From Methanobacteriota archaeon (lineage in GTDB: Archaea > Halobacteriota > Methanocellia > Methanocellales > Methanocellaceae): a stretch of DNA of 11,006 bases. Below are positions 1 through 5,697 of this stretch, in pieces (the stretch's first letter is position 1; every line of letters starts with the position of its first letter). Location: the NCBI GenBank assembly GCA_023436075.1, contig JAEZKS010000251.1, positions 1 to 11,006 on the forward strand, in the 5' to 3' direction. The notes under the pieces are model-generated. The model was not told the origin of the DNA. It ran no database searches and saw only the letters and a list, made by a program, of their open reading frames with translations. The position numbers and the translations under genes were made by a program.

Positions 1-922
1 TTTGGCCGTCTGCGTAGTTGCCCCATGATCCCGACCACTTCAGTACATCGTTTTCATAAGCGTAAATGTTAGAGGTGCTCGCATATACCTTAGAGTCGAC
101 GTAGCTTGTCCACGCGTTGTTAGGAACGCCTGCGCTATCCCTGTATTTTTCGCTGCCGCTGAGTGTGAAGCGGTATTGGGTTTGTTGTCCTGCCCATTTG
201 TAGATGTACGGTCCTGCTCGCCATGAGTTGGCAGAATCAAAGTTAGCAGTGCCAACGCCGCTATCAGCGGCCTCATCGTCCCGGCCCCCCATCACGGTGT
301 CCTGGGCGCGGTATCGGTACCATACCATCACGTTGCTGTACGGATAATTGTTGTTCGTCGTGATCCGGGCCCAATCGTTATTACCACCGGACGATCTTGA
401 CTTGATCTCTACCTCGCTGCCATCACAGGTTACCGAAGCATCATGATTGGTGCTCGAAGTCCATTGGTTCAGGTTAGAGAACTCATCGTAAAGCAAAAAC
501 GTGTTCTGTCCACTGCTAGGGCTCGTATCGCCCGTTTTGCCATAATACAATTTGACAGTAGCCACACCAGGCGCAACAGGTATACTATCCACCCTCACCC
601 AGACGACGACCATACTAGCATTGCTGGATTCGACCCAGTAGCTGAGAAGCGTGTTAGCATCGTTCGTGAACCGTAGGTCGTTTGGCCAGCTTAAACTGTG
701 ACCATTCAGGTAAACGTCCTGACCATTATCACTACCACTGTCGCTGTGAACGACTAGTTTTACCTGATAGTTGGATAATGTACCATCCGGACTGCCACTA
801 ATCGTATGAGACTTCACATATGCATAGCCTGCAGGGGGAGTATCTGCTGATGCATTAACCGTTGATAGTATGCAAACGACGAATAGTACACATATCGCTA
901 CAAGTAATGTTGGAACCCTCAT
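1..922 (-). CDS. Secreted DUF2341-domain surface protein, 3' end outside window
   Basis: An open frame on the minus strand starts with ATG at 920-922 and runs without a stop to the window edge, giving 307 visible residues. Residues 1-26 form a signal peptide: a short basic start, a hydrophobic core (LLVAICVLFVVCILS) and a cleavage site after ASA. Residues about 45-130 match DUF2341: the motifs DLRFTNDANTLLSYWVES, VVWVRV and VKLYYG lead to a DTSPSSG linker and a YDEF motif. What follows (about 150-307) is aromatic- and Asn/Ser-rich and resembles the LamG-like beta sandwich often found after DUF2341. The protein is presumably exported and binds a surface polymer or glycan, but the family has no proven function. 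An AGGTG ribosome site (928-932) lies 5 bases before the ATG. Codon use (AGT, TTA, ATA, ACA) and lower GC differ from the downstream housekeeping genes, which suggests transfer. The total length is unknown. Confidence 0.85.
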   Translation of the reverse strand, partial: MRVPTLLVAICVLFVVCILSTVNASADTPPAGYAYVKSHTISGSPDGTLSNYQVKLVVHSDSGSDNGQDVYLNGHSLSWPNDLRFTNDANTLLSYWVESSNASMVVVWVRVDSIPVAPGVATVKLYYGKTGDTSPSSGQNTFLLYDEFSNLNQWTSSTNHDASVTCDGSEVEIKSRSSGGNNDWARITTNNNYPYSNVMVWYRYRAQDTVMGGRDDEAADSGVGTANFDSANSWRAGPYIYKWAGQQTQYRFTLSGSEKYRDSAGVPNNAWTSYVDSKVYASTSNIYAYENDVLKWSGSWGNYADGQ

Positions 923-975
923 GACAGCACCTAATACCCATGATAAAAAGATTAATCGTCCTTTTACCAATAGCC

Positions 976-983
976 CTTTAAGC
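976..983 (-). promoter_or_regulatory. Possible TATA box for the DUF2341 gene
   Basis: On the minus strand GCTTAAAG lies about 55 bases upstream of the start codon. A start about 25 bases downstream would give a leader of roughly 30 bases. The surroundings are AT-rich, so other TATA-like strings are available and this choice is weak. Confidence 0.3.
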
Positions 984-1014
984 GCCTACCATATTAATAT
1001 TTATCAGCAAATAT

Positions 1015-1046
1015 TACATGTGACTATATATGTGATTACACATGTA
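1015..1046. repeat. Inverted repeat with 12-bp phased half-sites
   Basis: TACATGTG (1015-1022) and CACATGTA (1039-1046) are perfect inverted copies. The stretch also reads as direct repeats with 12-bp spacing, ATGTGA at 1018 and 1030 and ATGT at 1042. This layout resembles an operator for a dimeric regulator. It sits about 95-125 bp upstream of the DUF2341 start codon. The binding protein is unknown, and AT-rich sequence can produce such patterns by chance. Confidence 0.4.
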
Positions 1047-1375
1047 CGACAAAAAATATCCAACAAAACGGAAAGCATCGGGCACGTTATCATGAGGGCT
1101 AATTATAACAAATTTCGCAAAATACTGAATGTTATATTTATAGATTATGGTAAGAGTATTTATACAGAGAAGACGACTTCGCCCAGCCATTAGCACAAAC
1201 AGACTGTTAAACCTGCTCGTATTGCAATGGCCCGGATATGCTGCTCTTATTGTCTAATAGGACAGTTGCCACACCATAGTCTATCGTGAGATGCATTCCG
1301 GTTCTCATCTATCGTTGGCAAGTCCCGTGTCCTTCATGTCTTATGTCCTGTTGACCTCTCCGCAAGATAGCAACC

Positions 1376-1383
1376 TTTTTAAA
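1376..1383 (+). promoter_or_regulatory. Likely TATA box of the purA operon
   Basis: TTTTTAAA fits the archaeal TATA box. Its centre is about 37 bases before the purA ATG, so transcription would start near 1405 with a very short leader. The GGAG at 1405-1408 lies 8 bases before the ATG and is the apparent ribosome site. Confidence 0.5.
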
Positions 1384-1416
1384 GAATTGCCCTATAGATA
1401 TGATGGAGATACTTTA

Positions 1417-2427
1417 ATGGTCACATCCATCGTTGTTGGTGGGTTCTTCGGCGACGAGGGCAAGGGCAAGATCGTCGCCCATATCGCCTACACCGATCAC
1501 CCCTCCATCATCGCGAGAGGCGGGGTCGGCCCGAATGCGGGTCACACTGTTATCAAAGACGGCGTCAAGCACGGGGTCCGTATGATCCCGTCGGGATTCA
1601 TTTACGATAAAGCGAGACTTTTAATCGGAGCCGGCGTGCTCGTCGATCCGAACGTTCTCGATCGCGAAGTGTCGCTGCTGAATGCGGGAGTCCGGCTCGG
1701 TGTCGACAGCCGCTGCTCGATCATCGAGCCGAAGCACATCGAGGAGGACAAGGGCACGGAGCGCCTGGCCAAGAAGATCGGGACGACCGGCACCGGCTGC
1801 GGGCCCGCGAACAAGGAGCGGGTGATGCGCAGCGCGAAGCAGGCCAAAGAGGTGCCTGAGCTGAAGAAGTACCTGACCGACGTGGCGCAGGAGTGCAACG
1901 ACGCCATCGACCGGGGCGAGAGCATCATCATCGAGGGCTCCCAGGGCTTCGGCATTTCGCTGTACTACGGCACCTACCCGTTCGTCACCTCTAAGGACAC
2001 CTCCGCCTCCGCGCTGGCGTCCGACGTGGGTGTCGGCCCAACGCGCATCGACGAAGTCGTTGTCGTCTTCAAGGCTTTCCCGACGCGCGTCGGCGAGGGG
2101 CCGTTCGAGACGGAGATGCCTGTCGCCGAGGCACAGAAGCTGGGCATCGCCGAATTCGGCACTGTCACCGGCCGGGCACGGCGCATCGGCTACTGGGACG
2201 GAAAGATGGCCCGCTACTCGGCCATGATCAATGGCGCGACGCAGGCGGCCGTGACCGGCCTGGACCGAATCGACCCGGCGTGCCGGGGCGTAACCGACTG
2301 GGATAAGCTCTCGGATAAGGTGAAAGACTTCATCAGGCAGGCGGAAAAAGACGCAGGCGTGCCGTTTACGCTGCTGTCGACCGGGCCCAGCCTGAACGAG
2401 ATCGTCGACCTGAGGAATCGCAAATGA
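1417..2427 (+). CDS. purA: Adenylosuccinate synthetase, short archaeal type
   Basis: PurA catalyses the GTP-dependent condensation of IMP with aspartate to adenylosuccinate, the first committed step to AMP, in the cytoplasm. The 336-residue protein opens with the family signature GGFFGDEGKGK (Asp13, Lys16 and Lys18 in the phosphate/IMP site), followed by NAGHT with catalytic His43, GTTGTGCGPANKER around residues 125-140, EGSQG in mid-protein and the TVTGRARRIGYWD segment typical of the family. It lacks the roughly 90 extra residues of bacterial and eukaryotic enzymes, as expected for the archaeal subfamily. The ATG at 1417 is preferred because GGAG lies 8 bases upstream and homology starts there. 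The frame stays open upstream to an ATG at 1291, but those 42 codons look unrelated to PurA and would place the TATA box inside the gene. It overlaps the next gene by 4 bases (ATGA), so the two are probably translationally coupled. Confidence 0.96.
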   Translation: MVTSIVVGGFFGDEGKGKIVAHIAYTDHPSIIARGGVGPNAGHTVIKDGVKHGVRMIPSGFIYDKARLLIGAGVLVDPNVLDREVSLLNAGVRLGVDSRCSIIEPKHIEEDKGTERLAKKIGTTGTGCGPANKERVMRSAKQAKEVPELKKYLTDVAQECNDAIDRGESIIIEGSQGFGISLYYGTYPFVTSKDTSASALASDVGVGPTRIDEVVVVFKAFPTRVGEGPFETEMPVAEAQKLGIAEFGTVTGRARRIGYWDGKMARYSAMINGATQAAVTGLDRIDPACRGVTDWDKLSDKVKDFIRQAEKDAGVPFTLLSTGPSLNEIVDLRNRK

Positions 2428-2603
2428 AGAAAGACCTGATGGACATACTCTGTTGTCCTGTCTGCAAGGGCGACCTGAAGCTGACCGTTCGAAAAGAAGA
2501 GGGCAGCGAGATCATCGAAGGCTCGCTCTTCTGTCCGAAGTGTAATGAAACCTATCCTATCGAAGACGGCATCCCCAACCTGCTGCCGCCTGCGCTGAGG
2601 TGA
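2424..2603 (+). CDS. Trm112-type zinc-ribbon protein
   Basis: This 59-residue protein begins MKKDLMDILCCPVCKGDL and ends with the Trm112/UPF0434 hallmark pattern FCPKCNETYPIEDGIPNLLP. Cys11/Cys14 and Cys37/Cys40 form two CxxC knuckles that likely bind one zinc. Trm112-like proteins in archaea and eukaryotes are small activating partners of SAM-dependent methyltransferases that modify tRNA, rRNA or release factor. That role is known for the family and inferred here. No methyltransferase lies next to it in this window, so the partner must be encoded elsewhere. The start ATG shares 4 bases with the purA stop and its stop overlaps the upstream edge of the next ribosome site, so the three genes form one compact operon. 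Its small size makes it easy to miss in automated annotation. Confidence 0.87.
   Translation: MKKDLMDILCCPVCKGDLKLTVRKEEGSEIIEGSLFCPKCNETYPIEDGIPNLLPPALR
2597..2603 (+). promoter_or_regulatory. Ribosome site fixing the start of the membrane protein
   Basis: GAGGTGA lies 5 bases before the ATG at 2609 and is a strong archaeal ribosome site. It argues for that ATG over the in-frame GTG at 2600, which is inside the site itself. Confidence 0.65.
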
Positions 2604-2608
2604 AGACG

Positions 2609-3019
2609 ATGAGCGACGAGGCGTTCGATATCGAGGGTTACGACGGGATCGACGACGGTCCGTCCTACACTCCCTCGCCCGGCAGGAAAGGCATCCCGAA
2701 CCCCGGCCGCAAAGGCGGAAAAAGGACGCTCTCTCCATCTTCCTCCGGCACACGCAGCGGACGGCACGGCCGGTCGCTGGGTCGGACGCTCGGCCTGAAC
2801 CTGCACATCGACCCCCGGCAGCTTTCGGGCGCTGTCAGCTCGATGCTGATACTGGCAGTGATCGGCGTCATCGCCGTGGTGGCAATCCTCTATTACACGT
2901 TCTCTAGCGAATCGTATCCTTCGTCGATCCCGCAGTTCTACGGCGCGCTCGCGGCCGCAATGGTCTTCGTATTATTGATGTCCTATATGGCAGTCAGGAT
3001 GCTGGGCGGCGGCGATTAG
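2609..3019 (+). CDS. Small two-helix membrane protein of unknown function
   Basis: I do not recognise this family. The 136-residue product has an acidic N-terminus (MSDEAFDIEGYDGIDD), then a basic, disordered stretch rich in Gly, Ser, Arg and Lys with repeated PGRKG motifs (residues about 20-60). Two predicted transmembrane segments follow: residues 78-97 (SMLILAVIGVIAVVAILYYT) and about 111-131 (YGALAAAMVFVLLMSYMAVRM). A short loop SSESYPSSIPQF separates them, and the tail is only LGGGD. By the positive-inside rule both ends are probably cytoplasmic. It follows the Trm112-like gene by 5 bases and is likely co-transcribed with purA. The basic tail could touch nucleic acid or ribosomes, but nothing in the sequence proves this. 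A GTG at 2600 would add three residues. Confidence 0.75.
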   Translation: MSDEAFDIEGYDGIDDGPSYTPSPGRKGIPNPGRKGGKRTLSPSSSGTRSGRHGRSLGRTLGLNLHIDPRQLSGAVSSMLILAVIGVIAVVAILYYTFSSESYPSSIPQFYGALAAAMVFVLLMSYMAVRMLGGGD

Positions 3020-3044
3020 TCTTTTTCGAAATCTTTTGAATAAA
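3020..3044 (+). terminator. T-tract terminator of the purA operon
   Basis: The stop codon at 3017-3019 is followed directly by TCTTTTT and, a few bases later, by TCTTTTG. Archaeal RNA polymerase terminates at short U-tracts without needing a hairpin, so this is a plausible operon end. Confidence 0.5.
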
Positions 3045-3067
3045 AATGTTCCATGAGAACGCTTTGG

Positions 3068-3118
3068 GCAGCAAATCGTGTCCAGCTCGCTATTCATCGC
3101 GTGCGCTCGAATTGCTGC
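3068..3118. other. Hairpin candidate
   Basis: GCAGCAA (3068-3074) pairs with TTGCTGC (3112-3118). After one A-A mismatch, TCG (3076-3078) pairs with CGA (3108-3110). The loop is about 29 bases and has no obvious internal pairing. It may be RNA structure at the end of the purA transcript or chance. Confidence 0.35.
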
Positions 3119-3155
3119 GATGATGCAAAAATGACGTTCCTCGTCTTGTTCACAG

Positions 3156-3178
3156 GCTGATGCCCGTGCCGGCTCAGC
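3156..3178. other. Compact hairpin
   Basis: GCTGA (3156-3160) pairs with TCAGC (3174-3178), and inside it GCC (3162-3164) pairs with GGC (3171-3173), leaving one bulged T and a 6-base loop. It is one of a series of stems in this gap. Confidence 0.4.
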
Positions 3179-3201
3179 TACACTTCCTACTCCGGGGTTT
3201 C

Positions 3202-3234
3202 AGGTGCTGCGCCGTCCGGACTGCGCTCGCACCT
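3202..3234. other. Nested hairpin
   Basis: AGGTGC (3202-3207) pairs with GCACCT (3229-3234), and GCGC at 3209-3212 pairs with GCGC at 3223-3226. The apex contains the palindrome GTCCGGAC (3214-3221). The regular nesting suggests real structure. Confidence 0.45.
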
Positions 3235-3243
3235 TGTAAATGC

Positions 3244-3276
3244 TATGAATAAGTTCATACGTTAACAAGAAACGAG
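3244..3276. promoter_or_regulatory. Palindromic promoter-like element, upstream copy
   Basis: TATGAATAAGTTCATA (3244-3259) is a perfect 6-bp inverted repeat around TAAG. The 22 bases 3244-3265 match 3988-4009, in front of pyrG, at 19 of 22 positions, and both copies are followed by ACGAG after a short length difference. Because the pyrG copy carries the apparent TATA box, this one may be a second promoter, with a start near 3283, or a shared operator. Confidence 0.45.
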
Positions 3277-3281
3277 TTTAC

Positions 3282-3310
3282 AGGGCTGTTTAGCCTTTCT
3301 GCTTTTGACG
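3282..3310 (+). terminator. Short hairpin with T-rich tail
   Basis: AGGGCT (3282-3287) pairs with AGCCTT (3292-3297), including one G-T pair, around a GTTT loop. T-rich sequence follows (TTTCTGCTTTT). It looks like a small intrinsic terminator or attenuator just downstream of the upstream promoter-like copy. The stem is short. Confidence 0.35.
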
Positions 3311-3339
3311 GATCATGAGGGGGGTTTTAACTCCAAGCC

Positions 3340-3438
3340 CTCCGCTTCGCTACGGCCCGCCACCCCGCCCCCTCCAGTCGCTCCGGCCTACGGCCTCCGC
3401 TGGCCTCCCCTGGCTACACCGCTCCGCTTCGCTACGCG
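3340..3438. repeat. GC-rich stretch with a duplicated 15-mer
   Basis: CTCCGCTTCGCTACG occurs exactly at 3340-3354 and 3422-3436, 82 bp apart. The DNA between them is built from related pieces such as CTCCGGCCTACGG and CTCCGCTGGCC. The second copy can fold as TCCGC pairing with GCGGA. The strong C bias on one strand is unlike the neighbouring genes. It may be a genome-dispersed intergenic repeat, which this window alone cannot show. Confidence 0.55.
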
Positions 3439-3494
3439 GAAGATCAAACAACCAGCCCTGGCAGGCAAAGTTATAAGCCATACCCTGTGCTTCT

Positions 3495-3518
3495 CCCGCG
3501 GTCGGGTGAGGGTTTTTT
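3495..3518 (+). terminator. Terminator-like hairpin with T6 tract
   Basis: CCCG (3495-3498) pairs with CGGG (3503-3506) around a CGGT loop, and six Ts follow at 3513-3518. It would end plus-strand transcription coming from the upstream promoter-like element, or mark the border of the structured segment that follows. Confidence 0.35.
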
Positions 3519-3529
3519 CGGCCGAATGG

Positions 3530-3730
3530 CCCCGGCATGCGAAGCTATGCCGGGGTGCGGGTGATGGCGCGGTGAAAAACGCTGCCAAACAGGCGCGTTT
3601 TTCAGGGCTTGCGAAGGAGCCTCGACGCTGCGAGCGAATGCGAGCAGTGTCGTGGCAACGAGGGTGCAAGCCCGTCCAAGACATCTCAAAGCACCGTAAA
3701 AATCCGAACAGCACGTGCCAGAAAGGCACG
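3530..3730 (+). ncRNA. Candidate structured RNA of four consecutive stem-loops
   Basis: Four hairpins follow each other. (1) CCCCGGCAT (3530-3538) pairs perfectly with ATGCCGGGG (3547-3555), with an inner GC-GAA-GC. (2) TGAAAAACGC (3573-3582) pairs perfectly with GCGTTTTTCA (3595-3604), with inner GCC/GGC and an AAACA loop. (3) It abuts a nested stem: GGGCTTGC (3605-3612) with GCAAGCCC (3666-3673), CCTCG (3620-3624) with CGAGG (3659-3663), and ACGCTGC (3625-3631) with GCAGTGT (3644-3650). The top holds GA/GA (3632-3633, 3642-3643), a tandem sheared G-A motif, then GC/GC and a GAAT loop. (4) CGTGCC (3714-3719) pairs with GGCACG (3725-3730). The G-A motif only makes sense in plus-strand RNA. 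It does not match features I know for RNase P RNA, SRP RNA, tRNA or box C/D guides. Both an independent RNA and part of a pyrG leader are possible; expression is unproven. Confidence 0.5.
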
Positions 3731-3960
3731 GGCGTCGATCGGCGTGTTGTATTTGCTTATATTAATTTTCTATCTGCACGAACGTCGACCGGCGTGTTAT
3801 GTTGGCTTTATTTATAGTGTTACAATGAACGGGTGTCGATCGGCGTGTAATGTTAGCTTTTGTCAGCTTTAATTTAGATTCAACATGGCACGGGCATCGA
3901 CCGACATGAAATCCTGACTTTCATCGTTTTTCTACAGGCGCGCTGTATTGGCTTTTATTG
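3726..3960. repeat. Degenerate tandem repeats, about 50-61 bp period
   Basis: Four units begin at about 3726, 3776, 3827 and 3888 with the core GCACGGGYGTCGAYCGGCGTG. An AT-rich part like TTATGTTGGCTTTA follows in the first three units. A fifth, partial unit at 3938 keeps only the second half (GCTGTATTGGCTTTTATTG). Spacing is 50, 51 and 61 bp. The central CGATCG or CGACCG is nearly palindromic. The units diverge steadily towards pyrG, with the fourth already changed to CATCGACCGACATG. Repeat length, variable spacing and decay rule out a CRISPR array. They could be protein-binding iterons or RNA modules. Confidence 0.65.
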
Positions 3961-3983
3961 ATTTTCTTATCTCGTACCCGACA

Positions 3984-4014
3984 GGTATATGAGTAAGTTT
4001 ATACCTTAAACGAG
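3984..4014 (+). promoter_or_regulatory. pyrG: pyrG promoter with overlapping palindrome
   Basis: AGTTTATACC contains the likely TATA box (about 3998-4003), placing the start near 4027 and giving a leader of about 30 bases. GGTATA (3984-3989) and TATACC (4000-4005) form a perfect inverted repeat with a 10-base spacer that includes the TATA box, so a repressor bound here would block initiation. The element is duplicated at 3244-3276. Confidence 0.55.
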
Positions 4015-4057
4015 CCTATTAAAATCATTATATTGTTGGTATTACGAGGATGGTAAA

Positions 4058-5632
4058 ATGAAGTACGTTGTTGTGACTGGTGGCGTTATGAGCGGTCTTG
4101 GCAAGGGCATCACTGCGGCCTCGACCGGCAGGATACTGAAGAACAAGGGCTACAGCATGACCGCCATCAAGATCGACCCGTACATCAACATCGACGCCGG
4201 CACCATGAGCCCCTTCCAGCACGGCGAAGTCTACGTGCTCAAGGACGGCGGCGAGGTGGACATCGACCTGGGCCACTACGAGCGCTTCATGGACATCGAC
4301 CTGACCTCGCCTCACAACATCACCACTGGCAAAATATACAAGACTGTCATCGAGAAGGAGCGCCGGGGCGACTACCTGGGCAAGACGGTCCAGATCATCC
4401 CTCACATTACCAACGAGATCAAGGAGCGCATCCGCAAGGTCGCCCGGGAAAGCGGCGCCGAGATCTGCCTCGTAGAGGTGGGCGGCACTGTAGGCGATAT
4501 CGAGAGCATGCCGTTCCTTGAAGCGGTACGCCAGATGCGTGCCGAGGAAAAGGACGAAGACATCACTCTCATCCACGTCACCCTGGTGCCTATCGACACC
4601 ATGGGTGACATGAAAACCAAGCCGACTCAGCACTCGGTCAAGGAGCTGCGCGAGCTCGGCGTCAAGCCGGACATCATCGTGGGCCGGTGTAAGAAGCCGC
4701 TCGACCAGTCGACCAAGTCCAAGATCTCCATGTTCTGCGACGTGCCAGAGGCGGCGATCATCAGCGCCCACGACTCTGACGACATCTACAAGGTCCCTAT
4801 CCAGATGGAGCAGGAGGGCCTCGCCGACTACCTGATGAAGCGCATGAACCTGCCAGTCCGGGAGGACAACCAGTCATGGGCCCAGATGGTGCGCCGGATG
4901 GACTCGGCTGACAAGAAGGTCACGGTCGGCATCGTGAGCAAGTACGGCATCGAGGACGTATACCTGAGCGTGAAAGAGGCGCTCAAGCATGCCGCTATCG
5001 CCTGCGGCTGCAAGATGACGATCAAGTGGATCGAGTCGGAAGACGTGGAGAATGCGTCCGACCTCTCGACGTTCTTCAGCGACGTCGACGGCATCCTCGT
5101 CCCGGGTGGTTTCGGCAACCGTGGCGTCGAAGGTAACATCAAGGCCATCCAGTACGCCAGGGAGCACAACGTCCCGTACCTCGGCCTGTGCTTCGGCTTC
5201 CAGCTTGCGGTCATCGAGTTCACCCGTCACGTGGCCGGCTTCCCGGACGCGACGAGCAGCGAGCTTGGGCCCGGCACCCACGTGATCGACCTGCTGCCAG
5301 AGCAGAAGGACGTCAAGAAGATGGGCGGTACGATGAGGCTTGGCGAGCACATGGTGTGGATCAAGGACAATACGCTGGCCCATAAGCTCTACGGCAAGGG
5401 CAAGATCAGCGAGCGCCACCGGCACCGCTACGAGGTCAACCCCGAGCTGATCGAGACGATCGAGCACCACGGAATGGTCTTCTCAGCCAAGAACGATAAC
5501 CGCATGGAAATGTGTGAGCTCCCGAAGCACAGGTTCTTCCTTGGCACTCAGTTCCACCCGGAGTTCAAGTCCCGGCCGGAACGTCCCGCGCCGCCATTCT
5601 TAGGGTTCGTACAGGCGATGCTGAAAAAATAG
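4058..5632 (+). CDS. pyrG: CTP synthase (glutamine-hydrolysing)
   Basis: PyrG makes CTP from UTP, ATP and glutamine, the last step of pyrimidine nucleotide synthesis. The 524-residue length is normal. The N-terminal synthetase domain (about 1-265) opens with the family motif VVVTGGVMSGLGKGI (Lys16 in the phosphate loop) and contains KIDPYINIDAGTMSP, HGEVYVLKDGGEVDIDLGHYERF and GGTVGDIES. The C-terminal class I glutaminase domain (about 290-524) has the oxyanion motif PGGFGNRG, the nucleophile Cys378 in GLCFGFQ, and His500 and Glu502 in QFHPEFKSRP, so the catalytic triad is complete. A GAGG site lies 8 bases before the ATG, and the start agrees with the family. The gene stands alone. Its upstream region carries a palindrome over the TATA box and the repeat/hairpin block described separately. 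It ends 65 bases from a convergent gene. Confidence 0.98.
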   Translation: MKYVVVTGGVMSGLGKGITAASTGRILKNKGYSMTAIKIDPYINIDAGTMSPFQHGEVYVLKDGGEVDIDLGHYERFMDIDLTSPHNITTGKIYKTVIEKERRGDYLGKTVQIIPHITNEIKERIRKVARESGAEICLVEVGGTVGDIESMPFLEAVRQMRAEEKDEDITLIHVTLVPIDTMGDMKTKPTQHSVKELRELGVKPDIIVGRCKKPLDQSTKSKISMFCDVPEAAIISAHDSDDIYKVPIQMEQEGLADYLMKRMNLPVREDNQSWAQMVRRMDSADKKVTVGIVSKYGIEDVYLSVKEALKHAAIACGCKMTIKWIESEDVENASDLSTFFSDVDGILVPGGFGNRGVEGNIKAIQYAREHNVPYLGLCFGFQLAVIEFTRHVAGFPDATSSELGPGTHVIDLLPEQKDVKKMGGTMRLGEHMVWIKDNTLAHKLYGKGKISERHRHRYEVNPELIETIEHHGMVFSAKNDNRMEMCELPKHRFFLGTQFHPEFKSRPERPAPPFLGFVQAMLKK

Positions 5633-5641
5633 GCATCGGAA

Positions 5642-5682
5642 CACAGAGGGCACGGAGGCCACAAAGAGCACGCGCCTCTGTG
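5642..5682. terminator. Hairpin between convergent genes
   Basis: CACAGAGG (5642-5649) and CCTCTGTG (5675-5682) are perfect inverted copies separated by 25 bases. They lie 9 bases after pyrG and 15 bases from the end of the convergent reductase gene, so the hairpin could serve as a two-way terminator. It also contains the GGGCACGGAGG string that recurs at 10965. Confidence 0.45.
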
Positions 5683-5697
5683 ATTTACCTCAGTGGT

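Larger units (their letters stand above)
923..1416. other. AT-rich intergenic region between divergent DUF2341 gene and purA
   Basis: This 494-base stretch has no convincing gene. It is much richer in A and T than the purA operon. Short frames on both strands (about 60-107 codons) have AT-driven composition, no ribosome site and no recognisable domain. It holds the promoter of the minus-strand DUF2341 gene, a perfect 8-bp inverted repeat at 1015-1046, several TATA-like strings around 1130-1165 and, at its end, the purA promoter. Confidence 0.7.
3020..4057. other. 1-kb gene-free, hairpin- and repeat-rich block upstream of pyrG
   Basis: No frame here looks like a gene. The longest (170 codons from 3305) is low-complexity, lacks a ribosome site and runs through hairpins and tandem repeats. 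The block divides into a hairpin cluster (3068-3297), a GC-rich stretch with a repeated 15-mer (3340-3438), a run of compact nested stem-loops (3495-3730), degenerate tandem repeats (3726-3960) and the pyrG promoter region (about 3984-4057). Two copies of a palindromic promoter-like element, at 3244 and 3988, bracket the structured part. Confidence 0.8.

Noticed and set aside
870..1193. 107-codon frame on the plus strand in the AT-rich gap
   Set aside because: It starts antisense to the DUF2341 signal peptide, has no ribosome site, and its composition simply follows the AT-rich DNA.
1291..1416. N-terminal extension of PurA by 42 residues
   Set aside because: The extension is not PurA-like, contains the likely TATA box, and the ATG at 1417 has a well-placed GGAG site and matches the family start.
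3530..3730. RNase P RNA, SRP RNA or tRNA
   Set aside because: I found none of their conserved sequence blocks, such as GGTTCRANTCC for tRNA, the SRP helix 8 GGAAG/GCAGCC region, or the GAGGAAAGTCC block of RNase P RNA.
3305..3817. 170-codon open frame on the plus strand
   Set aside because: It crosses hairpins and tandem repeats, has low-complexity Pro/Ala/Arg-rich sequence, no ribosome site and no known domain.
3726..3960. CRISPR-like array
   Set aside because: The repeated parts are degenerate, spacing varies from 50 to 61 bp, the in-between parts are themselves related, and no cas gene is near.
4028..4771. Long minus-strand frame opposite pyrG
   Set aside because: It is the antisense shadow of the GC-rich pyrG codons, rich in Val, Asp, Leu and His, with no domain.
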